The notes under the pieces were generated by a model. The model was not told the DNA's origin. It worked only from the letters and a program-made list of their open reading frames with translations, and did not search any database. From Leptolyngbyaceae cyanobacterium CSU_1_3 (lineage in GTDB: Bacteria; Cyanobacteriota; Cyanobacteriia; Leptolyngbyales; Leptolyngbyaceae), in contig JAAUOZ010000011.1 of assembly GCA_012034655.1 (NCBI GenBank), positions 1-51,293 on the forward strand: DNA of 51,293 nt, read 5' to 3'. Made by a program: the position numbers and the translations under genes. Below, piece after piece: positions 18,516-27,680 of the stretch. Numbering within the stretch: the first letter of the stretch is position 1; each line of letters begins with the position of its first letter.

Positions 18516-19739
18516 CTAAGCGCTTCTGAGGGCGACGATCGGGTCGAGCTTGGCCGCCTGCCTCGCTGGGATTACCCCAAAAATGAGTCCGATCGTCCCC
18601 GACACACTCACCGCCAGCACAATCGACAAAGGGGCAACGCTGGCTTGCAAAGGACTGAAAGCCGAAACGAGCAGAATCCCACTCACGCCTACCGCCGTAC
18701 CGATCAGACCGCCCGCCGCAGAAAGCAAGACCGCTTCGATCATAAATTGCACCAAAATGTCTTGCTCTGCGGCTCCGATCGCCTTTCTTAAGCCGATTTC
18801 TTGGGTACGTTCTGTTACTGAGACGAGCATAATATTCATGATGCCGATGCCGCCGACTAAGAGCGAAATTCCGGCGATCGCTGCCAACATCGCCGTCAAC
18901 CCACCCGTGATTGTGCCGACAATGCGGAGAATGTCTTTTTGGGTCTGGACTGTGAAATCGTCTTCGTTAATAATTTTGTGACGCAGACGTAGCAAATTGG
19001 TGATCTGAAATTCAGCGGCTGGCACACTGGCTTCATCTTTTGCCGACACAGAGATAAAAGTCAGATCCAAGCCATAGGGCGAGGTGCGCCCGGTCAGCAA
19101 ATTGGCAGTAGTTGTGAGCGGAATATAAATTGCATCATCTTGGTTACTGCCTAGAAACGAACCCTTCGCCTGCATCACGCCAATCACTTCAAAGCTGATG
19201 TTGCGAATGCGAATACGCTGCCCGATCGGATCTTTACGCCCAAAAAAATCGGCGGCCAGTTCGGGCCCCAGCACTGCCACCTTTGTACTGCGCTCAAGGT
19301 CGCCGTTGGTGAGAAATCTGCCTCGCTCAATGTCAAAATCGCGCACCGAAAGAAATTCTGGTGTCGTGCCGACGACTAGAGAACTGCGGTTTCGTCCGCC
19401 GTAAACGATCGGTTGCTGAGATTGTCTTTGGGATGCAACTTCTCGCACCGAGGGAACTTGAGTTGCAATGGCGATCGCATCATCCCAGATCAATGTGTTC
19501 GGTAAATTGGTGGTTCGCTGCCTGGCTTGACCCGATCCAGGAGTGACAAATAGCACATTAGGCCCCAGAGATTCAAATTGCTCAGACGCTAAGCGCTGTG
19601 CCCCTTGCCCAATGCCGATCATCGCAATCACCGAAGCGTTGCCAATAATCATCCCCAGCATGGTTAAACTACTTCGCAGCTTGTTGGCAGTTAGCGTTTT
19701 TACTGCCATTTTGCCACTTTCCAGCCAGTCCATTGCCAT
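18516..19739 (-). CDS. MacB/FtsX-type ABC exporter permease
   Basis: A 407-aa permease with the MacB topology. One N-terminal helix is followed by a large periplasmic domain of about 220 residues, then three C-terminal helices. Recognisable family segments are KLRSSLTMLGMIIGNASVI near the N-terminus, FLTNGDLERSTKVAVLGPE in the periplasmic MacB-PCD domain and VGGIGIMNIMLVSVTERTQEIGLRKAIGA (in two parts) before the last helices. It lies 46 bp downstream of the fusion-protein gene and 110 bp upstream of the ATPase gene. It most likely couples ATP hydrolysis to export of a substrate taken from the periplasm through a TolC-like channel. The substrate is unknown. Confidence 0.93.
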   Translation of the reverse strand: MAMDWLESGKMAVKTLTANKLRSSLTMLGMIIGNASVIAMIGIGQGAQRLASEQFESLGPNVLFVTPGSGQARQRTTNLPNTLIWDDAIAIATQVPSVREVASQRQSQQPIVYGGRNRSSLVVGTTPEFLSVRDFDIERGRFLTNGDLERSTKVAVLGPELAADFFGRKDPIGQRIRIRNISFEVIGVMQAKGSFLGSNQDDAIYIPLTTTANLLTGRTSPYGLDLTFISVSAKDEASVPAAEFQITNLLRLRHKIINEDDFTVQTQKDILRIVGTITGGLTAMLAAIAGISLLVGGIGIMNIMLVSVTERTQEIGLRKAIGAAEQDILVQFMIEAVLLSAAGGLIGTAVGVSGILLVSAFSPLQASVAPLSIVLAVSVSGTIGLIFGVIPARQAAKLDPIVALRSA

Positions 19740-19785
19740 ATGTTCTCACCCCCTATTTTTTTGCTTGAATTTTCTATCTGCTGGT

Positions 19786-21174
19786 TTATTTTCCTTCAAT
19801 GATTTCCTGTAGTTTTTGCCCCTCCGGAAGCTGGACAAAAACCTGTTCCCCCGTTTGCAATCCATCGATAATTTGGGTTTTCTCGCCCATACTCGTGCCG
19901 ATCGTCACAGCTTTGAATTGCGGCTGATTTTTTTCTCCCAGCACCAACACGCCCGTTTCTCCTTTGCGAGTCACGATCGCCACCGTGGGCACAGTCAGCG
20001 CGTTGGTGATTTGGTTGCCCAAAAAGCTCAAATCCGCATTCATGCCCGATCGCAGCCTATTTTGACCAGAGATTAACTGAATTCGCACTTGAAACGAAGT
20101 GACATCACGCTCGACTACGGCCTCCGGAGCAATCAACCGCACCCGTCCCTTAAACACATCCTGGGGAAAGGCATCCACTTTGACTTCAACACTCTGCCCC
20201 TGCTTGATTTGCCCAATATCAACTTCTGGCACTTTCGCCAACACCTCTAAACTGCTGGCCAGCGCAACAATTGAGGTCGAAGTTGCCGAAGACGTAGCAG
20301 AAGCAGAGGTCGTCGGAGTCACAAACGCCCCAACACTCGCATAGCGCTGTGTCACCTGCCCCGCAAAAGGAGCACGAATCGTCGTATCTTGAATATTAGA
20401 ATCGATTTGCCGCACCTGAGCCGCCGCCGAAGCGACCCGCGCCTCCGCCTGACCAATTTCTTCACGAGTTGGCCCGTTCCGTCTCTGAGCAAGCTGCTCA
20501 ACCGCCTGATTGTATTGCGCCTGCGACTGACTCAGTTGTGCTCGCGCCTGGTTGAGCGTCTCCTGGGCACTGCGCTCTTGGCGGAGAAACTCGTCGAGAG
20601 AATTGGCAGCGATCGCGCCCTGGCTGGCCAGTTCTCGCTGCCGTCGAGTCTGAGTTCGGGCAAACTCTAGCTGAGACTGAGCATCTGCAATCTGCCCCTG
20701 AACCCGGTTGATCTCCCCTTGGGCACGAGCCACCTCCGACTCTGCCTGGCGAATTTCCTCAATGCGAGTGCCAACCTTGAGTTGGGCGAGTCGCTGCTGA
20801 GCTTCTGCCAGACTGGCGATCGCCTGGGCCCGTTGCGCTTGCAGTTCGTTGTTTTCCATGCGGGCGATCACTTGACCCGCCTGCACCCGATCGCCCTGTT
20901 CTACATACAGTTCGGCGATGCGGCTAGGAGTTTTGGGGCTGAGATTGACAGTCTGCACCGGGGCGATCGTGCCACTTGCCGTAATTCGCATCGTCAACGT
21001 TTCAGACTGAGCAGAGGTCGTCAGAGTGTCCAGATTTTGTTGAGGAGCCGCTCTGCGAGATCCAAAATAAGCGACCGCCGGAATCGCAATCACCCCGGCC
21101 GCCATCACGCCCAACAGCCAGCGCGGAGTATTTTTACCAACTTTGCCAAGAAGGGGAATTTGCATTGGTAGCAT
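19786..21174 (-). CDS. HlyD/MacA-type periplasmic adaptor (membrane fusion protein)
   Basis: A 462-aa adaptor linking the exporter to an outer-membrane channel. It has one N-terminal membrane anchor (WLLGVMAAGVIAIPAVAYFG), then a biotinyl-lipoyl-like half motif (SGTIAPVQTVNLSPKTP). A long coiled-coil hairpin of about 160 residues rich in Gln, Ala and Glu follows (residues about 95-255), then the second lipoyl half (ATIRAPFAGQVTQRY near 268) and beta-barrel and membrane-proximal domains. A Ser/Thr/Ala stretch (TTSASATSSATSTS) interrupts the second lipoyl region. It is the first gene of the exporter operon; the promoter should lie in 21175-21300. Confidence 0.93.
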   Translation of the reverse strand: MLPMQIPLLGKVGKNTPRWLLGVMAAGVIAIPAVAYFGSRRAAPQQNLDTLTTSAQSETLTMRITASGTIAPVQTVNLSPKTPSRIAELYVEQGDRVQAGQVIARMENNELQAQRAQAIASLAEAQQRLAQLKVGTRIEEIRQAESEVARAQGEINRVQGQIADAQSQLEFARTQTRRQRELASQGAIAANSLDEFLRQERSAQETLNQARAQLSQSQAQYNQAVEQLAQRRNGPTREEIGQAEARVASAAAQVRQIDSNIQDTTIRAPFAGQVTQRYASVGAFVTPTTSASATSSATSTSIVALASSLEVLAKVPEVDIGQIKQGQSVEVKVDAFPQDVFKGRVRLIAPEAVVERDVTSFQVRIQLISGQNRLRSGMNADLSFLGNQITNALTVPTVAIVTRKGETGVLVLGEKNQPQFKAVTIGTSMGEKTQIIDGLQTGEQVFVQLPEGQKLQEIIEGK

Positions 21175-21723
21175 CCAGAAGCAGGGAAGAACTGAGAAAA
21201 CTGAGAATCATCTTAAGAAATCTAGTCGGATTTTGAGTATCCTCGAAGTCTTCCCCTCTAGCCTGTCACAAAAACCTGAGTCTTGACATTGGAAGTGAGC
21301 CGATCGCACCATAGATTCTCAGGTGGGACTGTCCTCTTTATTTGGATAGATCTCGTGATAGGAATTGGCTAACTGTCAAATGCGGCACAAATTGACCCTG
21401 TTGATCGGCTAGGGAACTAGGGAAATCTTAAGATTGTCAGCCCAACAGAGAATTTGGTAGCTATCAGAAATCAGTATCATAGGCATAGCGTTGTTGATGC
21501 TGATTGACGTAGATGCTAAGAATGAGTTGGTGGATGAATCCGTTGGTCTAGTCGGAAACGGGTTCACAGTCGAAAGCTGAAAAGCAGACTCAATATTTTT
21601 TATATAAGGATATTTTTTATATAAAAATGCGAAAAGCTTTCGGATTTCTCCTTAGTCTGACTGCATTCAGTACAATATGCTGACCGATGCAATCCTGCCC
21701 TCAGCCCGTGACGATGATAGCCT
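21175..21723. other. Intergenic region between divergent exporter operon and a conserved gene
   Basis: About 550 bp with no convincing ORF. Towards its right end are two exact 15-bp direct repeats, ATATTTTTTATATAA at 21593-21607 and 21610-21624, spaced 17 bp, about 100 bp before the next start. They could be a promoter or protein-binding element. Confidence 0.45.
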
Positions 21724-22838
21724 ATGAGTCCCCTGCCCAACCGTCCCCTCCAACCTCCCAAGTCTCCTGCATCTCACCAGTCACCGCTCGACCAGCAAAC
21801 CACTGTTGAGCAGACACCTCTGTCAGATGCAACCACCGAGACCCACGAAGCCGTTGATGAATCGCAGAGATCGAGCCTCTCAGAACCCGTTCCGCCAGTT
21901 CCGCAGCGACCCCTGATGCGCCCAGTCGCCAGACCCACTGCGCCGCCCAAGCCCGTTGAGCCAGAGCCAGTTGCGCCCCCGCCTGTGGCGATCGTGACTG
22001 AAACCCCAGAAGAGTTGCCCCCCGCGGATGGATCGCGCCACCAGCCAATTCCAGCACCCAGCGAACCCATGCAATACCGAGCGATCGGCTGCTTCGGGGT
22101 CGATATACCTCCTCCGAAGAGCAGTTTACCCGTGGAACACTGGTTACAACCAATGGGACGGAGATTCAAGCTGTGTTGCTGGGTCGAGTTATGAGTCTTG
22201 TGAGAAATCACCTCGACTTAGAACAAGATCACCTTTGGGTAGTCTATCCGCGCACCCGCGAGAAAGAAGAAGATCTTCATGCCCAGATCGTGGGCGTGTG
22301 GGAACCAGAGAAGCTAAACAAGATTGATGAAGACTCTGAGGGGTCGGCGGCGGACGAAGAACCCGCTATCTCGTATCAACCCTCGTCTGAGGTGGATGAC
22401 GACTATTTCTCAATTCGAGGCGAAGTAATTTTCCATACGCCCGAAGAGAATTCGATCGTGGTGAAGATTCAGCAAGCTCCCCGTAAAAAGGATGGCAACC
22501 GCAGTAAGTGTTTTAAGCTCAAGCTTGAAGGCACACTCACCGGAAAAGTGGTTGGCTACTTTTGGGATCTGCAAGTTCGCAGGCAAGGGGATAAGCTGGT
22601 GATTCAGAAAGGAACGTCGATCGGGATGATTCCACCCAAGAAGAAGCCTAAATCTTCGTTGAGTCGGGGTGGCGATCGTCCGCCCAGGCGAGATTTCTCG
22701 TCGCCGCGTCCCTTCAATCGAGCCGGGGGTTCGTCGTCAAGACCGTCGAGCGGTGCGCCGTCTGCACCTGCGCCGGCCGCCCGCAAGGAGCCGTTGCCCA
22801 AGCCCGTGAAAAAACGCGACGCGACCCCTGAGATCTAG
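21724..22838 (+). CDS. Conserved cyanobacterial protein with Pro-rich N-terminus and basic RG/P tail (one frameshift)
   Basis: About 371 aa when two frames are joined. The first part is Pro/Gln-rich and probably disordered (residues about 1-115). It is followed by a globular core whose start reads MQYRAIG, then, in the next frame, GRYTSSEEQFTRGTLV and LLGRVMSLVRNHLDLEQDHLW. The core ends with FKLKLEGTLTGKVVGYFWDL, and a tail with Arg-Gly and Pro/Ser repeats follows (residues about 300-371). One base is missing at 22090-22094: five bases separate GGC from CGG where six are needed. I recognise the core as recurrent in cyanobacteria but know no function. The tail resembles nucleic-acid-binding RG-rich tails. 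A strong terminator follows. Confidence 0.75.
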
Positions 22839-22872
22839 AAGTAGCTTAGAATTCTATAAACTGGCTGAGTGA

Positions 22873-22908
22873 TGGGGGGTGGATCGAAATCCACCCCCCA
22901 TTCATTTT
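22873..22908 (+). terminator. Rho-independent-like hairpin after the RG-tail gene
   Basis: Perfect 12-bp stem TGGGGGGTGGAT/ATCCACCCCCCA with a CGAA tetraloop (22873-22900), followed by TTCATTTT. It lies 35 bp after the stop at 22838. Confidence 0.8.
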
Positions 22909-23158
22909 GGGGCGTTTTCTGGGCTATTTTTTGTAAGCGATAAAGCCTGCGATCGCATCCAATCAGGCTTCGGGTTCGTCCATATTTTCAGCGTTGTGGT
23001 CGATCGTATAGGTAGACTTATCTCCCCGTGCCGATCGTCCCCATCCACGGTATCGCGAATGTTGGCAAACATAAAACTTAAAGACTTGCAAACAAATAAT
23101 GTAACCCTCATTCAGCGCACGGCAGCGCCCTGCTCCTACCAAATCTGACCGAGACCTA

Positions 23159-24343
23159 TTAAGAACCCCGGAGGTCTTGAGGAATAAACGCTCGATCGTG
23201 GGGTATCGGTGCAACAGCTTCACTCAGGGTAAAGGTTCCTGCCTCGATCCAGTGTTTTAACTCGATCGCCACCTGTCTCGACAAATATAGACTAGCAAGC
23301 GGCGCAACTCGCACAGATTTGCCATCGATCGCAACTCTGCCTGATTTCAATTGCGCGTAGCTGACCAGCCCAAACGTAGGACGCACTCGCCGCGGAATCG
23401 AGAAATCCACGATCGGAGCCACCAGGTCTTTATCCTGCACTGCACAGTGCACCACAACTTCTTCTGACAACACAGGCAGCGGAACGCCCACCCCCAGCAT
23501 CAGCGAAGAACCGTATCCCTTCAGGTAGCAACCCCTGACCCAGCGAGCATCCATCTGCTTTGCGTCGCCAATCAGCGCCAGAGTTGCGGCTGGGCCGATC
23601 GGCGTGCGGTTGGGCAATCGTTTTTGAAGCGGAAAATGCTGCGTTCCTTCCCAGGTGACATAGCCGATCGCACCCCCTAAAAAGATCCGCGTCCCAATGC
23701 CGACTAGCTGCAAATCTGGATCATTCAACAATGGCGACAGCGCCCCCGGATTGGAGTAAACCGCATTCGCTAATCGGGGCTGAAGCGAACCCAAGTAGGT
23801 AAAAAGCGGGCGATCGCCCCCATTTACCCCGACGATAAAATTTTGATAGAGATTGCGCGGATTGAACAAATAAAACTGATTGATCGTGTCGCGAGTAATC
23901 GTCGCCTCAAACGAAGCACGCGGGTAGCAGTCTGTCACCTGTCCGATCGCTCGCAAATGCACAGACTTTCCAGCGATCAAATCTTCGATCACATGGCCGC
24001 CACCGCGATCGCGAGACTCTTCCCCATCTGAGCCATCCCCCATCCCAGAATATTCCACCATTTGGGACGCACCCACATACAGATCGACTGCCCCAAATCC
24101 CGCATAGGCCGCCACCCCATCCATCCAACACTGGCGAATTTTAATGGGTGGGTCGGTCTGTCCCAGGTTCAAAATCGCTCCAGAAGACTCCATCGGTTCA
24201 AAGGTTCCGGTCGTCACGACATCGACCTCCTGGGCGGTTTGGGCCACGCCTACCTCCGCAACCCGTGCCTTCAGTTCTTCAACCGTGAGCACCCTGACTT
24301 GGTGACGATCGATTTTGTCATTAATTTCTGCAATGGTTCGCAT
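23159..24343 (-). CDS. DUF39 / homocysteine-biosynthesis (HcyBio) family protein
   Basis: A 394-aa protein that fits the DUF39 family named for a proposed role in making homocysteine from aspartate semialdehyde and sulfide in methanogens and some bacteria. Family-like segments are MRTIAEINDKI at the start, FEPMESSGAILNLGQ, a conserved cysteine in IRQCWMDGVAAYAGFGAVD, GGGHVIEDLI, LVGIGTRIFLGGAIGYV, and a second cysteine in RWVRGCYLKGYGSSL. No C-terminal CBS or ferredoxin domains are attached. Assignment is by recalled similarity without a search. It is divergent from a small conserved gene and followed (minus strand) by 250 bp with no clear gene. Confidence 0.78.
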   Translation of the reverse strand: MRTIAEINDKIDRHQVRVLTVEELKARVAEVGVAQTAQEVDVVTTGTFEPMESSGAILNLGQTDPPIKIRQCWMDGVAAYAGFGAVDLYVGASQMVEYSGMGDGSDGEESRDRGGGHVIEDLIAGKSVHLRAIGQVTDCYPRASFEATITRDTINQFYLFNPRNLYQNFIVGVNGGDRPLFTYLGSLQPRLANAVYSNPGALSPLLNDPDLQLVGIGTRIFLGGAIGYVTWEGTQHFPLQKRLPNRTPIGPAATLALIGDAKQMDARWVRGCYLKGYGSSLMLGVGVPLPVLSEEVVVHCAVQDKDLVAPIVDFSIPRRVRPTFGLVSYAQLKSGRVAIDGKSVRVAPLASLYLSRQVAIELKHWIEAGTFTLSEAVAPIPHDRAFIPQDLRGS

Positions 24344-24485
24344 GAGGTTCTGGGGCGCTATTCCCCGTCATTATCCCTCAGTCTTTCTGCTAACTCGCCC
24401 TGAGATAGATGAGAAGCCGCCCCCAAACTCGCATTTTAGAAACGTACTCAAAAGTTTTCAGCAGCTTTTTTTATTGGAGAACCCC

Positions 24486-24695
24486 ATGCTTTTACAAGAG
24501 AAACAGACGGGCAACCTGGTCGAGGTTTTAGATTTAGAGTCTTTATTTAATCCTGCTGAAGCCGAAATTCAGGGTCGCATTCAAGACGGGCAAGAAGAAC
24601 AAGACCCAACTCCGTTTAGCAAGACGGTGCTGTTGTTTCCGTCGGGCGAAGATTTGCCCCTGTGCTGGCGAGATGCAGACTATCGCAAACTCTAA
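24486..24695 (+). CDS. Small acidic conserved cyanobacterial protein (69 aa)
   Basis: A 69-aa product starting MLLQEKQTGNLVEVLD and ending LPLCWRDADYRKL. A GGAG ribosome-binding sequence is 5 bp before the ATG at 24486; the frame is open further upstream but without a better start. It is acidic, soluble and lacks any motif I can name. The pattern (short N-terminal strand, acidic loop, F-S-K-T-V-L-L-F-P-S-G-E strand, W-R-D end) resembles small proteins seen beside tRNA or housekeeping genes in cyanobacteria. Function unknown. Confidence 0.7.
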   Translation: MLLQEKQTGNLVEVLDLESLFNPAEAEIQGRIQDGQEEQDPTPFSKTVLLFPSGEDLPLCWRDADYRKL

Positions 24696-24793
24696 ATTTT
24701 GGCGTAATGCAGAAAGTTTTCCGAAATGTTTGACAAAAGACAGGACGATCGGCACAATAGATATTGCACTGAAAGGTGCGACCTCGGAAACGA

Positions 24794-24867
24794 GGGACTG
24801 TAGTTCAATTGGTTAGAGCACCGCCCTGTCACGGCGGAAGTTGCGGGTTCGAGCCCCGTCAGTCCCG
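24794..24867 (+). tRNA. tRNA-Asp (GTC)
   Basis: A 74-nt cloverleaf: acceptor GGGACTG/CAGTCCC with discriminator G, D-arm TAGTTCAATTGGTTAGAG, anticodon stem CCGCC/GGCGG around loop CTGTCAC with anticodon GTC, and T-arm GCGGGTTCGAGCCCCGT. CCA is not encoded. It lies 131 bp upstream of gltX on the same strand. Confidence 0.97.
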
Positions 24868-24956
24868 TTCAAAGCAAAAGCAAGCCTGTAAAAAGCTTTT
24901 CTCTATTTCTCCTCTAATCTCAAGGGTAGAAGTTTGAGGAAAGCAACCTACATTAG

Positions 24957-26445
<1,489 letters not shown>

Positions 26446-26483
26446 ACTCAAAATTTTGCCCAAATTTCACTCTCAAAAAAATG

Positions 26484-26538
26484 GCGTTGCTGAATCTGAT
26501 TTGCAGAATGGCAGATTCACATCCCTATTCAGCAACGC
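26484..26538. repeat. 55-bp inverted repeat after gltX
   Basis: Perfect 12-bp arms GCGTTGCTGAAT (26484-26495) and ATTCAGCAACGC (26527-26538), with an inner GAATCTG/CAGATTC pairing that gives an alternative fold. GCGTTGCTGAAT-type ends occur on cyanobacterial transposable elements, so this may be a collapsed MITE. It could equally serve as a gltX terminator. No target duplication is obvious. Confidence 0.65.
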
Positions 26539-26624
26539 TAATCAAATTTCTCCTCTCCCGAAGAAACTCTCTTGCCCCAAAGACCGTCTTCAAGAACCAG
26601 AGAAGTTAAACGCGAGATTCCTCA

Positions 26625-27101
26625 ATGCTTAAAGTTCAGTTCGATCGACAAAAACACCGATTTGCAGCCCTAATATTGGCAACTCTGATCTGGGAGACGA
26701 TCGGTTCAGCGGTTCTAGCCCAAAACGCTAACCTGAGTCCCAAGTTTTCCCCAGACCCGACCGAGTTGAAGGGGGCAGGGGGCGGCTCTGTCGCTGCCAA
26801 AGAGATTGCAGGACGCGCAGAAACCCCAACGGGCGGATGTCTGGGCTTTATGAATGCTGAGCCTAACCACACGATCGAGCTAAAAGCCTTTTTCACCTAC
26901 CTCAGCATTCAGGTTCAGAGTGCTCAAGACACGACGATCGTCGTCACCGGCCCCGGTGGAACCTGGTGCAACGACGACTTTCAAGACAAAAACGCCGGAC
27001 TCGAAGGCCAATGGCTCCCAGGAGCCTATCAAGTTTGGGTGGGCACATACAATCGAGACAAATCAACGCCCTATACCCTGAGAATCTCAGAAACTCGCTA
27101 G
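26625..27101 (+). CDS. Secreted hypothetical protein (PPC-like beta domain)
   Basis: A 158-aa protein with an N-terminal signal peptide (LILATLIWETIGSAVLAQ, cleavage likely after residue 33). The mature part is a beta-rich domain with two cysteines (GGCLGFM and WCNDDF) and a PGAYQVWVGTYNRDKSTPYTL C-terminal run. This resembles the bacterial pre-peptidase C-terminal fold, where a GxYxVxVG strand closes the domain. It is probably periplasmic or extracellular. The TAG stop at 27099-27101 lies inside the left end of the MITE at 27098, so the original C-terminus may have been longer. Function unknown. Confidence 0.75.
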   Translation: MLKVQFDRQKHRFAALILATLIWETIGSAVLAQNANLSPKFSPDPTELKGAGGGSVAAKEIAGRAETPTGGCLGFMNAEPNHTIELKAFFTYLSIQVQSAQDTTIVVTGPGGTWCNDDFQDKNAGLEGQWLPGAYQVWVGTYNRDKSTPYTLRISETR

Positions 27102-27316
27102 TAGTCTGTCAAACTTTAAATGGATGAATTGAGGATGGGGAAGCGATTATTTTTGACAGAGCGGTTATTTTTGACAGATCACTAGTGGGCTTCAGCCGGA
27201 AAGGGAGGGGGAAAATTCCAGAGTTCATAAGCAAAAATGCTTACAGCCTGGAGCGTTGACTCTGTAAAGATCAAAAAATTTGTGGGTTTGCCCTAGTGGT
27301 CTTGACAGACTACTAG
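27098..27316. mobile_element. 219-bp MITE-like element with CTAG flanks and TAGTCTGTCAA ends
   Basis: The left end CTAG-TAGTCTGTCAA (27098-27112) and right end TTGACAGACTA-CTAG (27302-27316) are perfect 15-bp inverted copies. CTAG is most simply a 4-bp target duplication (YTAR type, as made by IS5-subgroup transposases). An internal second right end, TTGACAGATCACTAG (27171-27185), delimits an 88-bp version whose inside matches 4704-4760, so this may be one element inserted in or beside another. There is no transposase ORF. It overlaps the stop of the secreted-protein gene. Confidence 0.75.
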
Positions 27317-27680
27317 AAATCTTCTTTAGCCCGCAGGCTATAAATTGTTGCACAGCACTCTGGCCTTTTCTCTCCTCACAAAAGCCAGAGTGTTGAGGAA
27401 CGATCGCGCCCTGGGTGATCAAAATCGAGTAGTTAAGACTGGGTTAATTGCCTGATGGGTCACAATTAAGTTAAATTTAATTAAGATATTTCTCATTAAA
27501 AGTCTGGAAATTAAATCAAAATTCTCAGAAGCGCTTCCATGCCATAGAATCTTCTTCCTGAAATGTTCTTTCAGCTAGCATGAATGAGAGCTTCCCACTT
27601 GAGAAAATTCTTGAGGAAATTCCACTTTTATTTACGATCGAGATATAACCGTTGTTGCCACATTTAGAGGTTGCCAGTTT
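27317..27680. other. Long upstream region of ftsH
   Basis: About 360 bp, AT-rich in its second half. It contains a near-perfect hairpin (27356-27392; arms CACTCTGGCCTTTT and AAAAGCCAGAGTG) that could be a terminator from upstream transcription or part of an ftsH leader. No ORF is convincing. Confidence 0.5.
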
